NCBI GenBank assembly: GCA_029567375.1
Contig: JAKQLB010000172.1
Span: 1-35,762, forward strand
Direction of reading: 5' to 3'
Length of the DNA: 35,762 nt
DNA from: Bacteroidota bacterium
GTDB lineage: Bacteria; Bacteroidota; Bacteroidia; Bacteroidales; UBA932
Each line of letters opens with the position of its first letter. The first letter of the stretch is position 1. The notes under the pieces are model-generated. The model searched no databases, was not told where the DNA came from, and saw nothing but the letters and a program-made list of their open reading frames with translations. Below, one piece after another: positions 27,244-35,762 of the stretch. The position numbers and the translations under genes are program-made.

Positions 27244-30200
27244 GCTTCATAGGATTTGTTTTAGGCTTCGACACCACCAAGTTTGAGGCGCAGTCAAAAA
27301 AGGCCGAGGATACCCTCGACAACCTTGGGAAGTCCGGAGAAAAGGCCGGACAAGCTATTGATAAGGCTTTTGAGAAAAGCGGCGAAAATATCAAGCAATA
27401 TATAGCCAATCAAAAGCAACTGCTCGCAACGCTCGAACAGGAAATAGCCAAATCAGAACAGGCTTTTGCTAAGATGAGTGAAGGCCGGGCGAAAACTACC
27501 GCCGGGAAAGAACTACAGGCGCTCAGGCAGGATTTGATTGAGCAGAAGGTAGTATTGGCCGACCTCGAGTCTGGCGGGAAACGTGCGGCGGATGCTATGT
27601 CTCAGATAGGAACCTCGGGCGCACGTTCTCTGGGAGAATTACGGCATACGGCTCAAGCGGCTGCTCAGGCTCTCCGGGAAGCCGGGAGTGAGGGAGCGAA
27701 GTCAACAGGAACGGCGGTTGACGCAATAGCCGAACAAAAACAGAAGGTTAAGGAGTTACGTGCTGAGCTTAAAAGCCTGCAGGAAGAACAAAAGAAAGAG
27801 GTCAGCCCGGAGGCGAATAAGGCTTTGGGCGAAAGGGTGGCACAAGCAAAAACCGAACTGGCGGAGCAAAAGCGCATTCTTGACCAAATGAAAGCTGCCG
27901 CAAAGGAAGCCGAGGCCGCACTTGCAAATGTAGCCGTCGCCGGGGATGATACCGGGAAGAGGGTCACAACCGGATTTTCAAAGGTCAACGTGTCGCTTCA
28001 GCAGATGGCCAACGAGCAGAAGCAGGTTGTTGACAATCTGAAAAATGAAATAGCCAAGCTTCAGGCGGAGTATGATAAGATGTCAGCACCGTCACTTAAG
28101 AAGTCCGATATGGGCGGGGAGCTTTCGGCAATGAAGCAAGCGCTTAAGGAGGAGGTTGCACTTTTGAATGATTATCAAAGCAAGCTCAAAGAAGGCGAAG
28201 CCTCGATGACTCAATTCGGCCAGAAGGGAGCGCAGGCCGTCGGAGAGATAGGTAAGTCCATTGATACCAATGTCAAGGGATACGAAAACATGACCGATAA
28301 GGGCAAAAAGGCCTTTGAGGACGTATCCGGACAGATTGAAAAGCACAAAGCTTACATAACTGACCTTCAGAAAACCATTGCCGAGCTTCAGCTTGCGTAC
28401 ACTAACGCCGCAACGGCAAAGGAGAAAATGACGGCGCAAACCCAAGTGAGCGACGTTTCTGCAATCCTGAATACGGAAAAGGCCAAGGTTGACGAGCTGG
28501 AAATTTCCTTACAGAAAATAGTCGAAACCAACCAGAAGGTTGTTGAAAGTAACGACAAAGTTGGGGAGTCGGCTCAGCGCACTTACACCAAGGCTGAACT
28601 CAAACAGGCTATTGCAGGCCAGAAACAATCGGTGGCCGAACTTGAAGCTGAGGTAAAAAAGCTTAAGAAAGCCTATGACGAGATGCTTGCTCCCGGTACT
28701 GCCAAGGCCGCTATGGGGCAAGAACTGGCTCAGATGGTTCGGCACTTGAAGGAGGCACAGGCAGAACTGAAGCAACTTCAGAACACGCAGGCTACTGAAG
28801 TGAAAAAGCAGGACAGCTTGATTGGCGGTTTGATAGGGAAGCTCAAGGGTTGGGCTTTAGGACTTGTATCGGTGGCCGCAGCCGGGAAGATAGCGAAAGA
28901 AGTGATTATGTCAACTCAGGAAACGGCGCACGTTTTCGAGACTATAATTACCGAGGCGAAAACCGCTACTGAGTATTTCTTTAAAACTCTGGCTTCCGGA
29001 GATTGGAGTAATTTCTTCGCCGGGATGAGGGAGGCCATTGACGCAGCTCACGAGTATATGGATGCAATGGAGGATATTGAGCGGCGTCGAAATGAGATGG
29101 GAATTAAGGAGAGTGAGGCAAACCTCGAAATCGGCAGGCTCAGGGAGCTTACGTTCAATAAAACTCGGGAGAACTTCCCGGAGCGAATGCAAGCCCTTAA
29201 GCAAATACTCGACCTCGAAAAGCAAATCTATACAAAAAAGTCAGACATAACCAAGGATGAACTTGCTGCTCTGGTTAAGAAAACTGCCGCAACCAATAAG
29301 CTATCGGAGGCTCAGGTTAAGTCATTTATTTCCGAATACTCGAGCTTTAAGGAAATAATTGAGCTTGGGGAGGAATATAATGAAAAGCGCAAAAAGATGG
29401 CCGAGTTTGTGGCTTCTGGCGCTGCTGAGTATAACCCACAGATTCTTCAGCAGATGCGTGAGGAAATATGGGCTATGGGCGAAAAGAGTATGGCTGCCGG
29501 GAAGTTTGTCGATGACCTTGGGAAAATGAGTAAGAAGGAAGCCAAGGCTATTGCCGACGTCTGGAAGAAAATGAATGACGAGGCAACCCAGTATTACGCC
29601 AAAACCCGCCGTTATGAATCCCAATATACGCAAGGCCGGGCGCAAGCTATTGAAAGTTGGCACAAAGAACTCGAGGATGCGAATGACGCTACTGCGAAAT
29701 TGTGGGCTGATGTTGACCGGCTTAAGGTTGAGATGTCTCAGATAGGGGCGGAGCAAGCTGAGGCAACTCTGGCTGTGGGGATGGCGAATGCTAAGCGGCA
29801 GTATCAAGAAGACATTAAAAACTTCGAATGGAGCGAGAAGGTCAAACAGGCCGCAGCCGTGAAATATGAGCAGACTAAACTTAAGCTTCAGAAGGAGTAT
29901 TACAATGAGCTGAGTAATTTTATCCGGGACAAACAAATCAAGACACAATCTGACCCGGCGGATATCCTCGGCGGGTATGCGGCCATACGGAAGGCTGAGC
30001 AGGATATTCAGGAGTTATACGCACGGGCGGCAGTAACCCGTGACGAGGGATTAAAGCAGCAAATAATTGACGATATCAATACTCTCCGGGATTATATCCG
30101 GGAAGTCAAGGAGTTAATCAAGGAGGGTACATTCAAGGTTTCTGAGAGTACCAGCCCGGTCAATATGGCTCAGAGGTTAATTCCTATGAGTGCTACTGCA

Positions 30201-32153
30201 CAAAAGCAGGCAGAGGACGCCCGGAGGCAGCAAGCGGCTGACCAAGCTCGGGCATTGGCAGCAAATGAACTGCTGAAGCAAGGGTATTATGCGCTTGCTG
30301 ATAGCGCAATGATGCTTTCAGATGCCTTTGCGGAAAGTAATAAGGAATTGGCTGAGCTACTCGAAGGGGTGGCTTCACTTGCTCAAAGCCTTGGCGAACT
30401 TAATGAGGCCGGGCTTTTTGACGGCACGATGGGAACCGAGGAAGCTGTTGGTTCAATTATCGGAGGGGTTACCAAGTTAGTCGGTATGGTCAGTAACCAG
30501 ATAGCCGAAAACAAACGGGTAATGAAGGACTATTACGATAGCATCCTCGAGCAGCAACAGGCATACAACCTCGCTTTAAATGAGCAACTCCGGCTTCAGT
30601 ATGAGATGGAGGGTAACGTATTTATCGAGGATTATCTCGGGCAACTGGTAAGTGGAACTAACGCTTTCAACGACGCACAGAAACGTTACAATGAAGGGAT
30701 GGCTGCTTTTCTGAGCAGCGAGGCCGTTACCGGGAAGCAAAACGCAATCTCGGGTAAGAATGTCCTGTCAGGGGTTGGCGCTGGCGCAGCAATCGGGGCG
30801 GGTATCGGTTCATTTATTCCGGTCATAGGTACGGCTATAGGCGCAGGAATCGGGGCAATCGTGGGAGGCATCGCCGGATTGTTCGCAAAAAAGAAGAAAG
30901 ATGTGGTTGCTCCATTACTGGAAGTGTACCCTGACCTACTTGATGCAAACAATAAGTTCAATGTAGCCTTGGCAAAGACGCTTGTGGGAACCGAGGCTGT
31001 CACCGAAGAAACGTCAAAGGCGCTTGAGAATATGATCGAGTGGACTGAGGCGGCTGAAGCGGCGGAAGAACAGATGAAAGGGGTTATTGAGGAGCTTGCC
31101 GGGTCGCTCGGAAATGACCTGAAGGATGCGCTCGTTGCGGCATTTAAGGAAGGAGAGAACGCTGCTCAGGCTTTCGGTACTGCGGTTGATAAAGTCCTTG
31201 AGGATATAATTTCCAATATGCTTTTCAATCTGGTATTCCAGCAGGCTTTTGATAAGCTCGAGGAGGAGATGATGGCCAGTTATGCCATGTCGGGTGACCA
31301 GAACTGGCTCGATGACTTTCAGCGTTTTTATGCCGAAGCTCCCGACCTCATAAATAACTTTAACGCCGGGATGGCTGAAGCTCGCCGGGCAGCATCGGAG
31401 GCCGGATTTAATGTATTCTCAGGGGCTCAGCCTGCAAGCCAGATGAGGGGGCAAATCGAACGGAGTATTACCGAAGATACGGGGACTGAGCTTGCCGGGC
31501 TTATGAGAAAAATATCCGACGACAACCGCCAGAACCGGGATTACAATAAGCAGTCAGTAGAGGGGATATTCTTGGCAGTCAATAAGCTTGGAGAGTTGGT
31601 GTTCATTCAGGAAAGTATGATGCGCTTTATGGATGACACATACGAAGGAGTCCCGGTATTGACTCAGGCCACTCCTTCGACAACCGTTCCGGAAAATACT
31701 CAAGAGGAAAGTAAACCTGTATCGTTGGCTGAACTCCCGGAGATTATTTTCGAATTAAAAGCTATTCGTCAGATACAGGAGATATTTCTTGAGGCCTTCA
31801 CTACCGGATTGGGGTCTGTCGAATCAACTATCGGGGATGCAATGTCACAAAGTAATGCAAACGTACCCGAGGCGAGCACACCTGAAAACAGGAGAATGAT
31901 TGAGGAAGGGATTTACCTGAGAGACCGACGGGCAAGTTCAGTTGAGGACGTTGTGCCTGAAATGATATCCATGTTAAGAAACGCTGCCGGGCGTGACCGG
32001 GCAGACGTTGATTACAACCGAATGGCCGTAAATCATCTGGTGGCTATTGAGGCCAACACGCACGAAACGGTCAATGAACTCAAAAAGGCGGTGGCTGAGC
32101 TTACTGCCATAAACGGAAATACCAGACCTGTTTATAGTGGAATAGGATTGTAA
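27240..32153 (+). CDS. Tape measure protein, 1637 aa
   Basis: It lies right after the chaperone pair and before the distal tail gene. At about 1.5 Angstrom per residue for a helical ruler it implies a tail near 245 nm. Residues 54-514 form five degenerate helical repeats, each starting I/M-A-x-QKQ and followed by a coiled coil. A hydrophobic stretch at about 528-550 (GGLIGKLKGWALGLVSVAAA) and a Gly/Ala-rich stretch at about 1174-1216 (GVGAGAAIGAGIGSFIPVIG then AIVGGIAGLFAKKKK) may be membrane-active in DNA delivery. The C-terminal 400 residues are less regular. No lytic enzyme domain is recognised. It overlaps neighbours by four bases and one base. Confidence 0.92.
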   Translation: MSFIGFVLGFDTTKFEAQSKKAEDTLDNLGKSGEKAGQAIDKAFEKSGENIKQYIANQKQLLATLEQEIAKSEQAFAKMSEGRAKTTAGKELQALRQDLIEQKVVLADLESGGKRAADAMSQIGTSGARSLGELRHTAQAAAQALREAGSEGAKSTGTAVDAIAEQKQKVKELRAELKSLQEEQKKEVSPEANKALGERVAQAKTELAEQKRILDQMKAAAKEAEAALANVAVAGDDTGKRVTTGFSKVNVSLQQMANEQKQVVDNLKNEIAKLQAEYDKMSAPSLKKSDMGGELSAMKQALKEEVALLNDYQSKLKEGEASMTQFGQKGAQAVGEIGKSIDTNVKGYENMTDKGKKAFEDVSGQIEKHKAYITDLQKTIAELQLAYTNAATAKEKMTAQTQVSDVSAILNTEKAKVDELEISLQKIVETNQKVVESNDKVGESAQRTYTKAELKQAIAGQKQSVAELEAEVKKLKKAYDEMLAPGTAKAAMGQELAQMVRHLKEAQAELKQLQNTQATEVKKQDSLIGGLIGKLKGWALGLVSVAAAGKIAKEVIMSTQETAHVFETIITEAKTATEYFFKTLASGDWSNFFAGMREAIDAAHEYMDAMEDIERRRNEMGIKESEANLEIGRLRELTFNKTRENFPERMQALKQILDLEKQIYTKKSDITKDELAALVKKTAATNKLSEAQVKSFISEYSSFKEIIELGEEYNEKRKKMAEFVASGAAEYNPQILQQMREEIWAMGEKSMAAGKFVDDLGKMSKKEAKAIADVWKKMNDEATQYYAKTRRYESQYTQGRAQAIESWHKELEDANDATAKLWADVDRLKVEMSQIGAEQAEATLAVGMANAKRQYQEDIKNFEWSEKVKQAAAVKYEQTKLKLQKEYYNELSNFIRDKQIKTQSDPADILGGYAAIRKAEQDIQELYARAAVTRDEGLKQQIIDDINTLRDYIREVKELIKEGTFKVSESTSPVNMAQRLIPMSATAQKQAEDARRQQAADQARALAANELLKQGYYALADSAMMLSDAFAESNKELAELLEGVASLAQSLGELNEAGLFDGTMGTEEAVGSIIGGVTKLVGMVSNQIAENKRVMKDYYDSILEQQQAYNLALNEQLRLQYEMEGNVFIEDYLGQLVSGTNAFNDAQKRYNEGMAAFLSSEAVTGKQNAISGKNVLSGVGAGAAIGAGIGSFIPVIGTAIGAGIGAIVGGIAGLFAKKKKDVVAPLLEVYPDLLDANNKFNVALAKTLVGTEAVTEETSKALENMIEWTEAAEAAEEQMKGVIEELAGSLGNDLKDALVAAFKEGENAAQAFGTAVDKVLEDIISNMLFNLVFQQAFDKLEEEMMASYAMSGDQNWLDDFQRFYAEAPDLINNFNAGMAEARRAASEAGFNVFSGAQPASQMRGQIERSITEDTGTELAGLMRKISDDNRQNRDYNKQSVEGIFLAVNKLGELVFIQESMMRFMDDTYEGVPVLTQATPSTTVPENTQEESKPVSLAELPEIIFELKAIRQIQEIFLEAFTTGLGSVESTIGDAMSQSNANVPEASTPENRRMIEEGIYLRDRRASSVEDVVPEMISMLRNAAGRDRADVDYNRMAVNHLVAIEANTHETVNELKKAVAELTAINGNTRPVYSGIGL

Positions 32154-32971
32154 TGGCATATGCGCTGAACTCAATAGACTTAAGCACCTACGGTATTATC
32201 GAGGGGCGGATACGGGGCGGAAACGTGGCGTTACAGGGGCAGTATGACTTCCCCTCGAGGATTGGCGACGTATTGCATGAGTGGGGAGATGAGAATTACC
32301 CGGAGATTTACACCGATACGGATGAGATGTTTTGGGGTGGCCGTGACTTGACGTTTGAGGCTCATATTCCCGGAACTCGAAGCGCAATTTACGATGCGCT
32401 TGCCTCGTTTTATGCGGCGACTACCGCACCTTCCGGGCTTCAATCATTTGCTACACCCTATGGCACGTTCAATGTATATCCTAAAGCCATTGCGGTTACT
32501 CACGGTTTCGGGGCAACGTCATTAAAAGTAACGTTCCGGGAACCTGTGGTTGACCTGTCTGGCGGAAGTATTCCCGCTCCGGCTTCCGGGATGTTTAAGA
32601 TTGACGGCATACCACTTACGGCCTTCGGATTATACTATTCAGGGGATAAAAGCCTATTCAGCTTACCGGAAATGCAGGGGCAGGAATTCACTAAAATTGA
32701 GGCTGAGGGCTTTCAGGTGGCGTACAGGAAATCGGCCAAGTTTGAACTTAATGGCTCTTTGATTTCTGATAGTGTTTCCGGATTTGAGTCGAACGTGAGA
32801 GGGTTGTATGCAATTCTGGCGGCATCTGGGTTAAGAACCTTCAATCTCAATGAGCAGATTGAATTTACCGGGGCTGTCTTGAATGGCTTTAAGATTGAAA
32901 ACCTGAATGTCGGCTCGTATGTAAGCGCAAACTTTAAATGTGATGTAACCCTAACTTCCATAACGCCGTGA
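32153..32971 (+). CDS. Distal tail protein (Dit-like)
   Basis: The protein is 272 aa, shares one base with the tape measure stop (TAATG) and starts MAYALNSIDLSTYGIIEGRI. Beta-rich with a YPEIYTDTDEMFWGGRDLTF region and repeated strand pairs. Proteins in this position that are beta-rich and 250-300 aa are usually the distal tail hub that links tube and tip proteins. Its last base pairs overlap the next gene (GTGA). Assignment from place, size and composition. Confidence 0.72.
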   Translation: MAYALNSIDLSTYGIIEGRIRGGNVALQGQYDFPSRIGDVLHEWGDENYPEIYTDTDEMFWGGRDLTFEAHIPGTRSAIYDALASFYAATTAPSGLQSFATPYGTFNVYPKAIAVTHGFGATSLKVTFREPVVDLSGGSIPAPASGMFKIDGIPLTAFGLYYSGDKSLFSLPEMQGQEFTKIEAEGFQVAYRKSAKFELNGSLISDSVSGFESNVRGLYAILAASGLRTFNLNEQIEFTGAVLNGFKIENLNVGSYVSANFKCDVTLTSITP

Positions 32972-35762
32972 ATACCTTAACCATATACCGGGAAGGGTCG
33001 CCAGTTATAACGGTTGATATTGACGACAAAACCGTTTTTATCCAGAAGATAATGACCGAGCATCGAATTGCCTCGGAATTTTACTCTCGGTCTGTTTTGG
33101 ACCTCCGGATTGGCGACTATATTACTCATAACCTCGAGAACTTTTATGTCAACCGCCTCCCGAGCATCACAAAACTGGATAATGCGACTTTCCAATACCG
33201 GGTTGATTTCGAAAGCGTCCTTTACGACTTGAATAAAAAGCTTTTCATAAGCACCGATGGACTGGCGGAGTACGGGCGCACGGGTAACGCCTCGGATTTT
33301 ATAGGTGACATTGTTGCCAATATGAATGCTTCAGGCTTTGCCGGAGGCTGGACGGTTGGCACGGTTGATAGCACCGATGAGAAAACTCTGGTATTCTCAA
33401 ATGAAAACTGCCGGAGCGCACTTATGAAGGTGGCAGAGGCTTTCGGGCTTGAGTTTTCTATAGCAAACAAGTCAATTTCAATGGTTGATAGCGTCGGTTC
33501 TATTACTGCTAATACGTTTGAATATGGCCGCAATAATGGGCTATACAGGCTGGTAAGGGAACAGGTCGCAGACCAGAATATAGTGACTAAGGTGTACGGA
33601 TTTGGCTCGAGTATGAATATCCCATACACCTATAGGAACCGGGCTAAGCGGTTGGTGTTTGAGGAACGTTACTTGACCAAGAATACTGAGATTTACGGGG
33701 TTATTGAGGGGCAATATACCAATGATGACATTTACCCTAATCGGACAGGAAGCGTCACGGCTGTCAATATGGAGTTTGAGGGTGACGTATTCAATGTACG
33801 GGATAGTTACATCGAGGATTCGGCCATTACCGGCTTCGATATCAATGACTACGTTATTGCCGGGCTTGACCCGCTTATTGTATTCAAGTCAGGCGACCTT
33901 TCCGGGCAGGAGTTTGTGATATGGAAGTTTGACAACGCCACAAAGAGGATACATTTTAATCCTCAGTCAGATGAGGATGGATACACGACTCCTAATCCAC
34001 TTAATGTTCCACAGGTCGGCGACCTATATACGTTGGTAAACATTGCGCTCCCGGAAAGCTACATTGCCGATGCGGAACTGGCTCTTAAGAACGCAACTCA
34101 GGCGTACCTCGACGAGAACTCCGTTCCAATGGTTGTTTACTCGGTCGAAATAGACCCGAAATACGCCAAGGCCAATGCAATGACCCTGCACGCAGGCGAC
34201 CGGGTGACGGTTGTTGATACTCAGCTTGGGGTTGATAGTCTTATCCGGATATCGGAAATTACCTATCCGCTTACGAATATTTATAAGGTCAAGGCTACTA
34301 TTGCAGACTTTGTTCCTTACACGCAGCAGGAGCGCATTGTAAAAGCGGCGGTTTCGAATATTACTGAGACCCGGATAGTTGACCGGAGTGGGGATGAGCT
34401 TACCCGGAGATATACCATGCGCCAACGTCAATTAAAGGACTTGATTTTCGATACTGACGGGTATTTCGATGTAACCAATATCCGGCCGTTGTCAATAGAA
34501 ACCCAGTATTTGGCCGTCGGAGTTGGTTCGCAGAACTTCCATCTCAACGGGGTCAGGATAATGGCCAACTACCTCGGCGACCCCAATAGAATTTACGTCA
34601 GCACCGGGCAGCTGGTACATCACGAATTTGAAATTGAGGGGCTGGGATACGAGTGGGTTATTGGCTCGGCACTTGACCAATCGGGACTTGACCCGGATAC
34701 GGCATACTACCTTTATGCAAGGTGCGAAACCGATGCGCTGACGGGGACTTGGGTATTGAGCGCTTCCCATATCAAGTACAATGACGAGCCGGGATATTAC
34801 AACTTCCTTTGCGGAATACTTTACACGGTCATTGACGGGGTGAGGGATTTTGACTTCACTTACGGGATGACCTACATAAACGGGCGGACAATAACGACAG
34901 GCCGTATCCAAACCGTCAACGAAATAAACTACATTGACCTCGATACCAATGCCTTCAATCTCGGAGGGACTGACGCCGGAATTGACTGGAACGTGACGGC
35001 TGCCGGGGTCTTGACTATCCGGGGAGCAGTTGTGCAAAGGGCAGTAGGCGAAACATTCCCGATAGTGGTATTCCGGGGAGCTTACAACCCGGTGACGGTT
35101 TACCACAATGGCGACGAGGTTATGTATAATAGTGTAATGTGGTTATATCACAACAACACACCCGCAGCCGGTATGCCAGTTATTGAAGGCGATTTTTGGA
35201 CTCAGGTAGGGACGTCGGTAGCTGCGACCCAAAGCCCGATACCAGTATTTCGTGGGCAATGGAGCGCCGGAGTTGATTATTACGGAACGACCTCTCGGAC
35301 TGACATAGTGTATTATCCGGATACTGGTTTGTATTACATTGCCAGAACAACCGCAGGAGACCCGTTCCGGGATGTTCTACCGACCGATACTGATTATTGG
35401 AGCAGCTTCGGGGCGAGCTTCAGCAGCGTGGCAACGGAAATTTTATTCGCAGAGTTCGGAGTAATTGAGAATGCGGCTATCAGATACTTTCGGGGAGTCC
35501 CGGTAACACTTGGAAGCCTTGACGGGTCGGTGGTGCACACGCAGGCGGCAGTCGCCGGGACAAATCGTATTGACCGGATTTTGATGATGGGGTCAAGCGG
35601 CTCGGCATTGATAAGTGTTGACGGCCATACACAAACCATAAATTATTATGGGGTTAGCATAGAGGAAACCTGTATGCATTTCGTTGAGCTTTTTGCTGAC
35701 GGCTGGCTTGCTGATTACGGGATTGAGGTAACTTCCTTCAGCGACTTTCTGTATTTCGAGTT
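32968..35762 (+). CDS. Large tail-tip / tail-associated fibre protein, partial (runs off right edge)
   Basis: An open frame reads from GTG 32968 (overlapping the previous stop as GTGA) to the window end, at least 931 residues. Residues 1-470 are beta-rich like tail-associated (Tal/endopeptidase-type) tip proteins: DKTVFIQKIMTEHRIASEFY, then SVLDLRIGDY and QADPKYAKA-type turns. Residues about 702-750 and 761-818 are two tandem aromatic-rich modules starting FRGAYN and FRGQWS. The last 110 residues look like another beta domain. No catalytic motif is visible. It probably forms the receptor-binding tip; the rest of the gene lies outside the window. Confidence 0.8.
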   Translation, partial: MNTLTIYREGSPVITVDIDDKTVFIQKIMTEHRIASEFYSRSVLDLRIGDYITHNLENFYVNRLPSITKLDNATFQYRVDFESVLYDLNKKLFISTDGLAEYGRTGNASDFIGDIVANMNASGFAGGWTVGTVDSTDEKTLVFSNENCRSALMKVAEAFGLEFSIANKSISMVDSVGSITANTFEYGRNNGLYRLVREQVADQNIVTKVYGFGSSMNIPYTYRNRAKRLVFEERYLTKNTEIYGVIEGQYTNDDIYPNRTGSVTAVNMEFEGDVFNVRDSYIEDSAITGFDINDYVIAGLDPLIVFKSGDLSGQEFVIWKFDNATKRIHFNPQSDEDGYTTPNPLNVPQVGDLYTLVNIALPESYIADAELALKNATQAYLDENSVPMVVYSVEIDPKYAKANAMTLHAGDRVTVVDTQLGVDSLIRISEITYPLTNIYKVKATIADFVPYTQQERIVKAAVSNITETRIVDRSGDELTRRYTMRQRQLKDLIFDTDGYFDVTNIRPLSIETQYLAVGVGSQNFHLNGVRIMANYLGDPNRIYVSTGQLVHHEFEIEGLGYEWVIGSALDQSGLDPDTAYYLYARCETDALTGTWVLSASHIKYNDEPGYYNFLCGILYTVIDGVRDFDFTYGMTYINGRTITTGRIQTVNEINYIDLDTNAFNLGGTDAGIDWNVTAAGVLTIRGAVVQRAVGETFPIVVFRGAYNPVTVYHNGDEVMYNSVMWLYHNNTPAAGMPVIEGDFWTQVGTSVAATQSPIPVFRGQWSAGVDYYGTTSRTDIVYYPDTGLYYIARTTAGDPFRDVLPTDTDYWSSFGASFSSVATEILFAEFGVIENAAIRYFRGVPVTLGSLDGSVVHTQAAVAGTNRIDRILMMGSSGSALISVDGHTQTINYYGVSIEETCMHFVELFADGWLADYGIEVTSFSDFLYFE

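Noticed and set aside
29322-29948. A 208-codon minus-strand open frame inside the tape measure gene
   Set aside because: It is fully antisense to a clear structural gene; its Leu/Phe-rich sequence is the shadow of a Lys/Glu-rich coiled coil.
34492-35106. A 204-codon minus-strand open frame opposite the tail-tip gene
   Set aside because: It is antisense to a continuous plus-strand frame of over 930 codons with sensible protein features, and has no promoter or domain.

Overview
The window is part of a tailed double-stranded DNA phage or prophage with a long non-contractile (siphovirus-type) tail, most likely from a Bacteroidetes host. The host call rests on promoters of the form TTTG-N20-TAnnTTT(A/G), which is the Bacteroidetes sigma-ABfr pattern, and on the near absence of Shine-Dalgarno sequences (only two clear ones were seen). 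No integrase, lysis gene, replication gene or tRNA was seen. Both ends cut through genes, so this is not a complete genome.

Left arm (1-7517, all minus strand): about twenty small, tightly packed genes, mostly of unknown function. They include two Cys-motif proteins, a DUF932-like protein and, at the edge, a partial conserved phage protein. Three operons are each headed by the same regulatory module: a perfect TTTAGA-N5-TCTAAA palindrome placed 32-33 bp upstream of a TTTG-N20-TAnnTTTA promoter. This looks like a coordinately controlled early or middle regulon.

Centre (7595-12133, plus strand): a chain of overlapping genes runs from a divergent promoter to the terminase. In order it encodes a ParB-like protein, two unknown proteins, a methyltransferase with NNMT/SCO2525-like motifs (TTG start), a glycosyltransferase-like protein, a PAPS-reductase-like protein (IbrA-like) and a second ParB-like protein (IbrB-like). 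It reads like a DNA-modification or regulatory cassette; its function is not established.

Packaging and head (12072-25302): small terminase, an (AATA)15 microsatellite with 11-bp repeats next to it, large terminase, and an SPP1 gp6-like portal. A 4.6-kb sugar cassette follows (four glycosyltransferase-type proteins, a 32-aa ORF and a sugar-nucleotide epimerase/dehydratase). Then come a minor head protein fused to a probable ADP-ribosyltransferase, a scaffold, a decoration-like protein, the major capsid protein and head-tail connectors.

Tail (25293-35762): neck and tail-completion proteins, tail tube, a pair of tail chaperones joined by a -1 frameshift on T9, a 1637-aa tape measure with five internal repeats, a distal tail protein, and a large tail-tip/fibre protein that runs off the right edge and carries two tandem aromatic-rich modules.

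The most striking unlisted signal is compositional. The tetranucleotide GATC occurs about 60 times in the first 15.1 kb but only once (31034) in the last 20.6 kb. This suggests that the two halves have had different restriction or recombination histories, with the junction close to the portal/sugar-cassette boundary.
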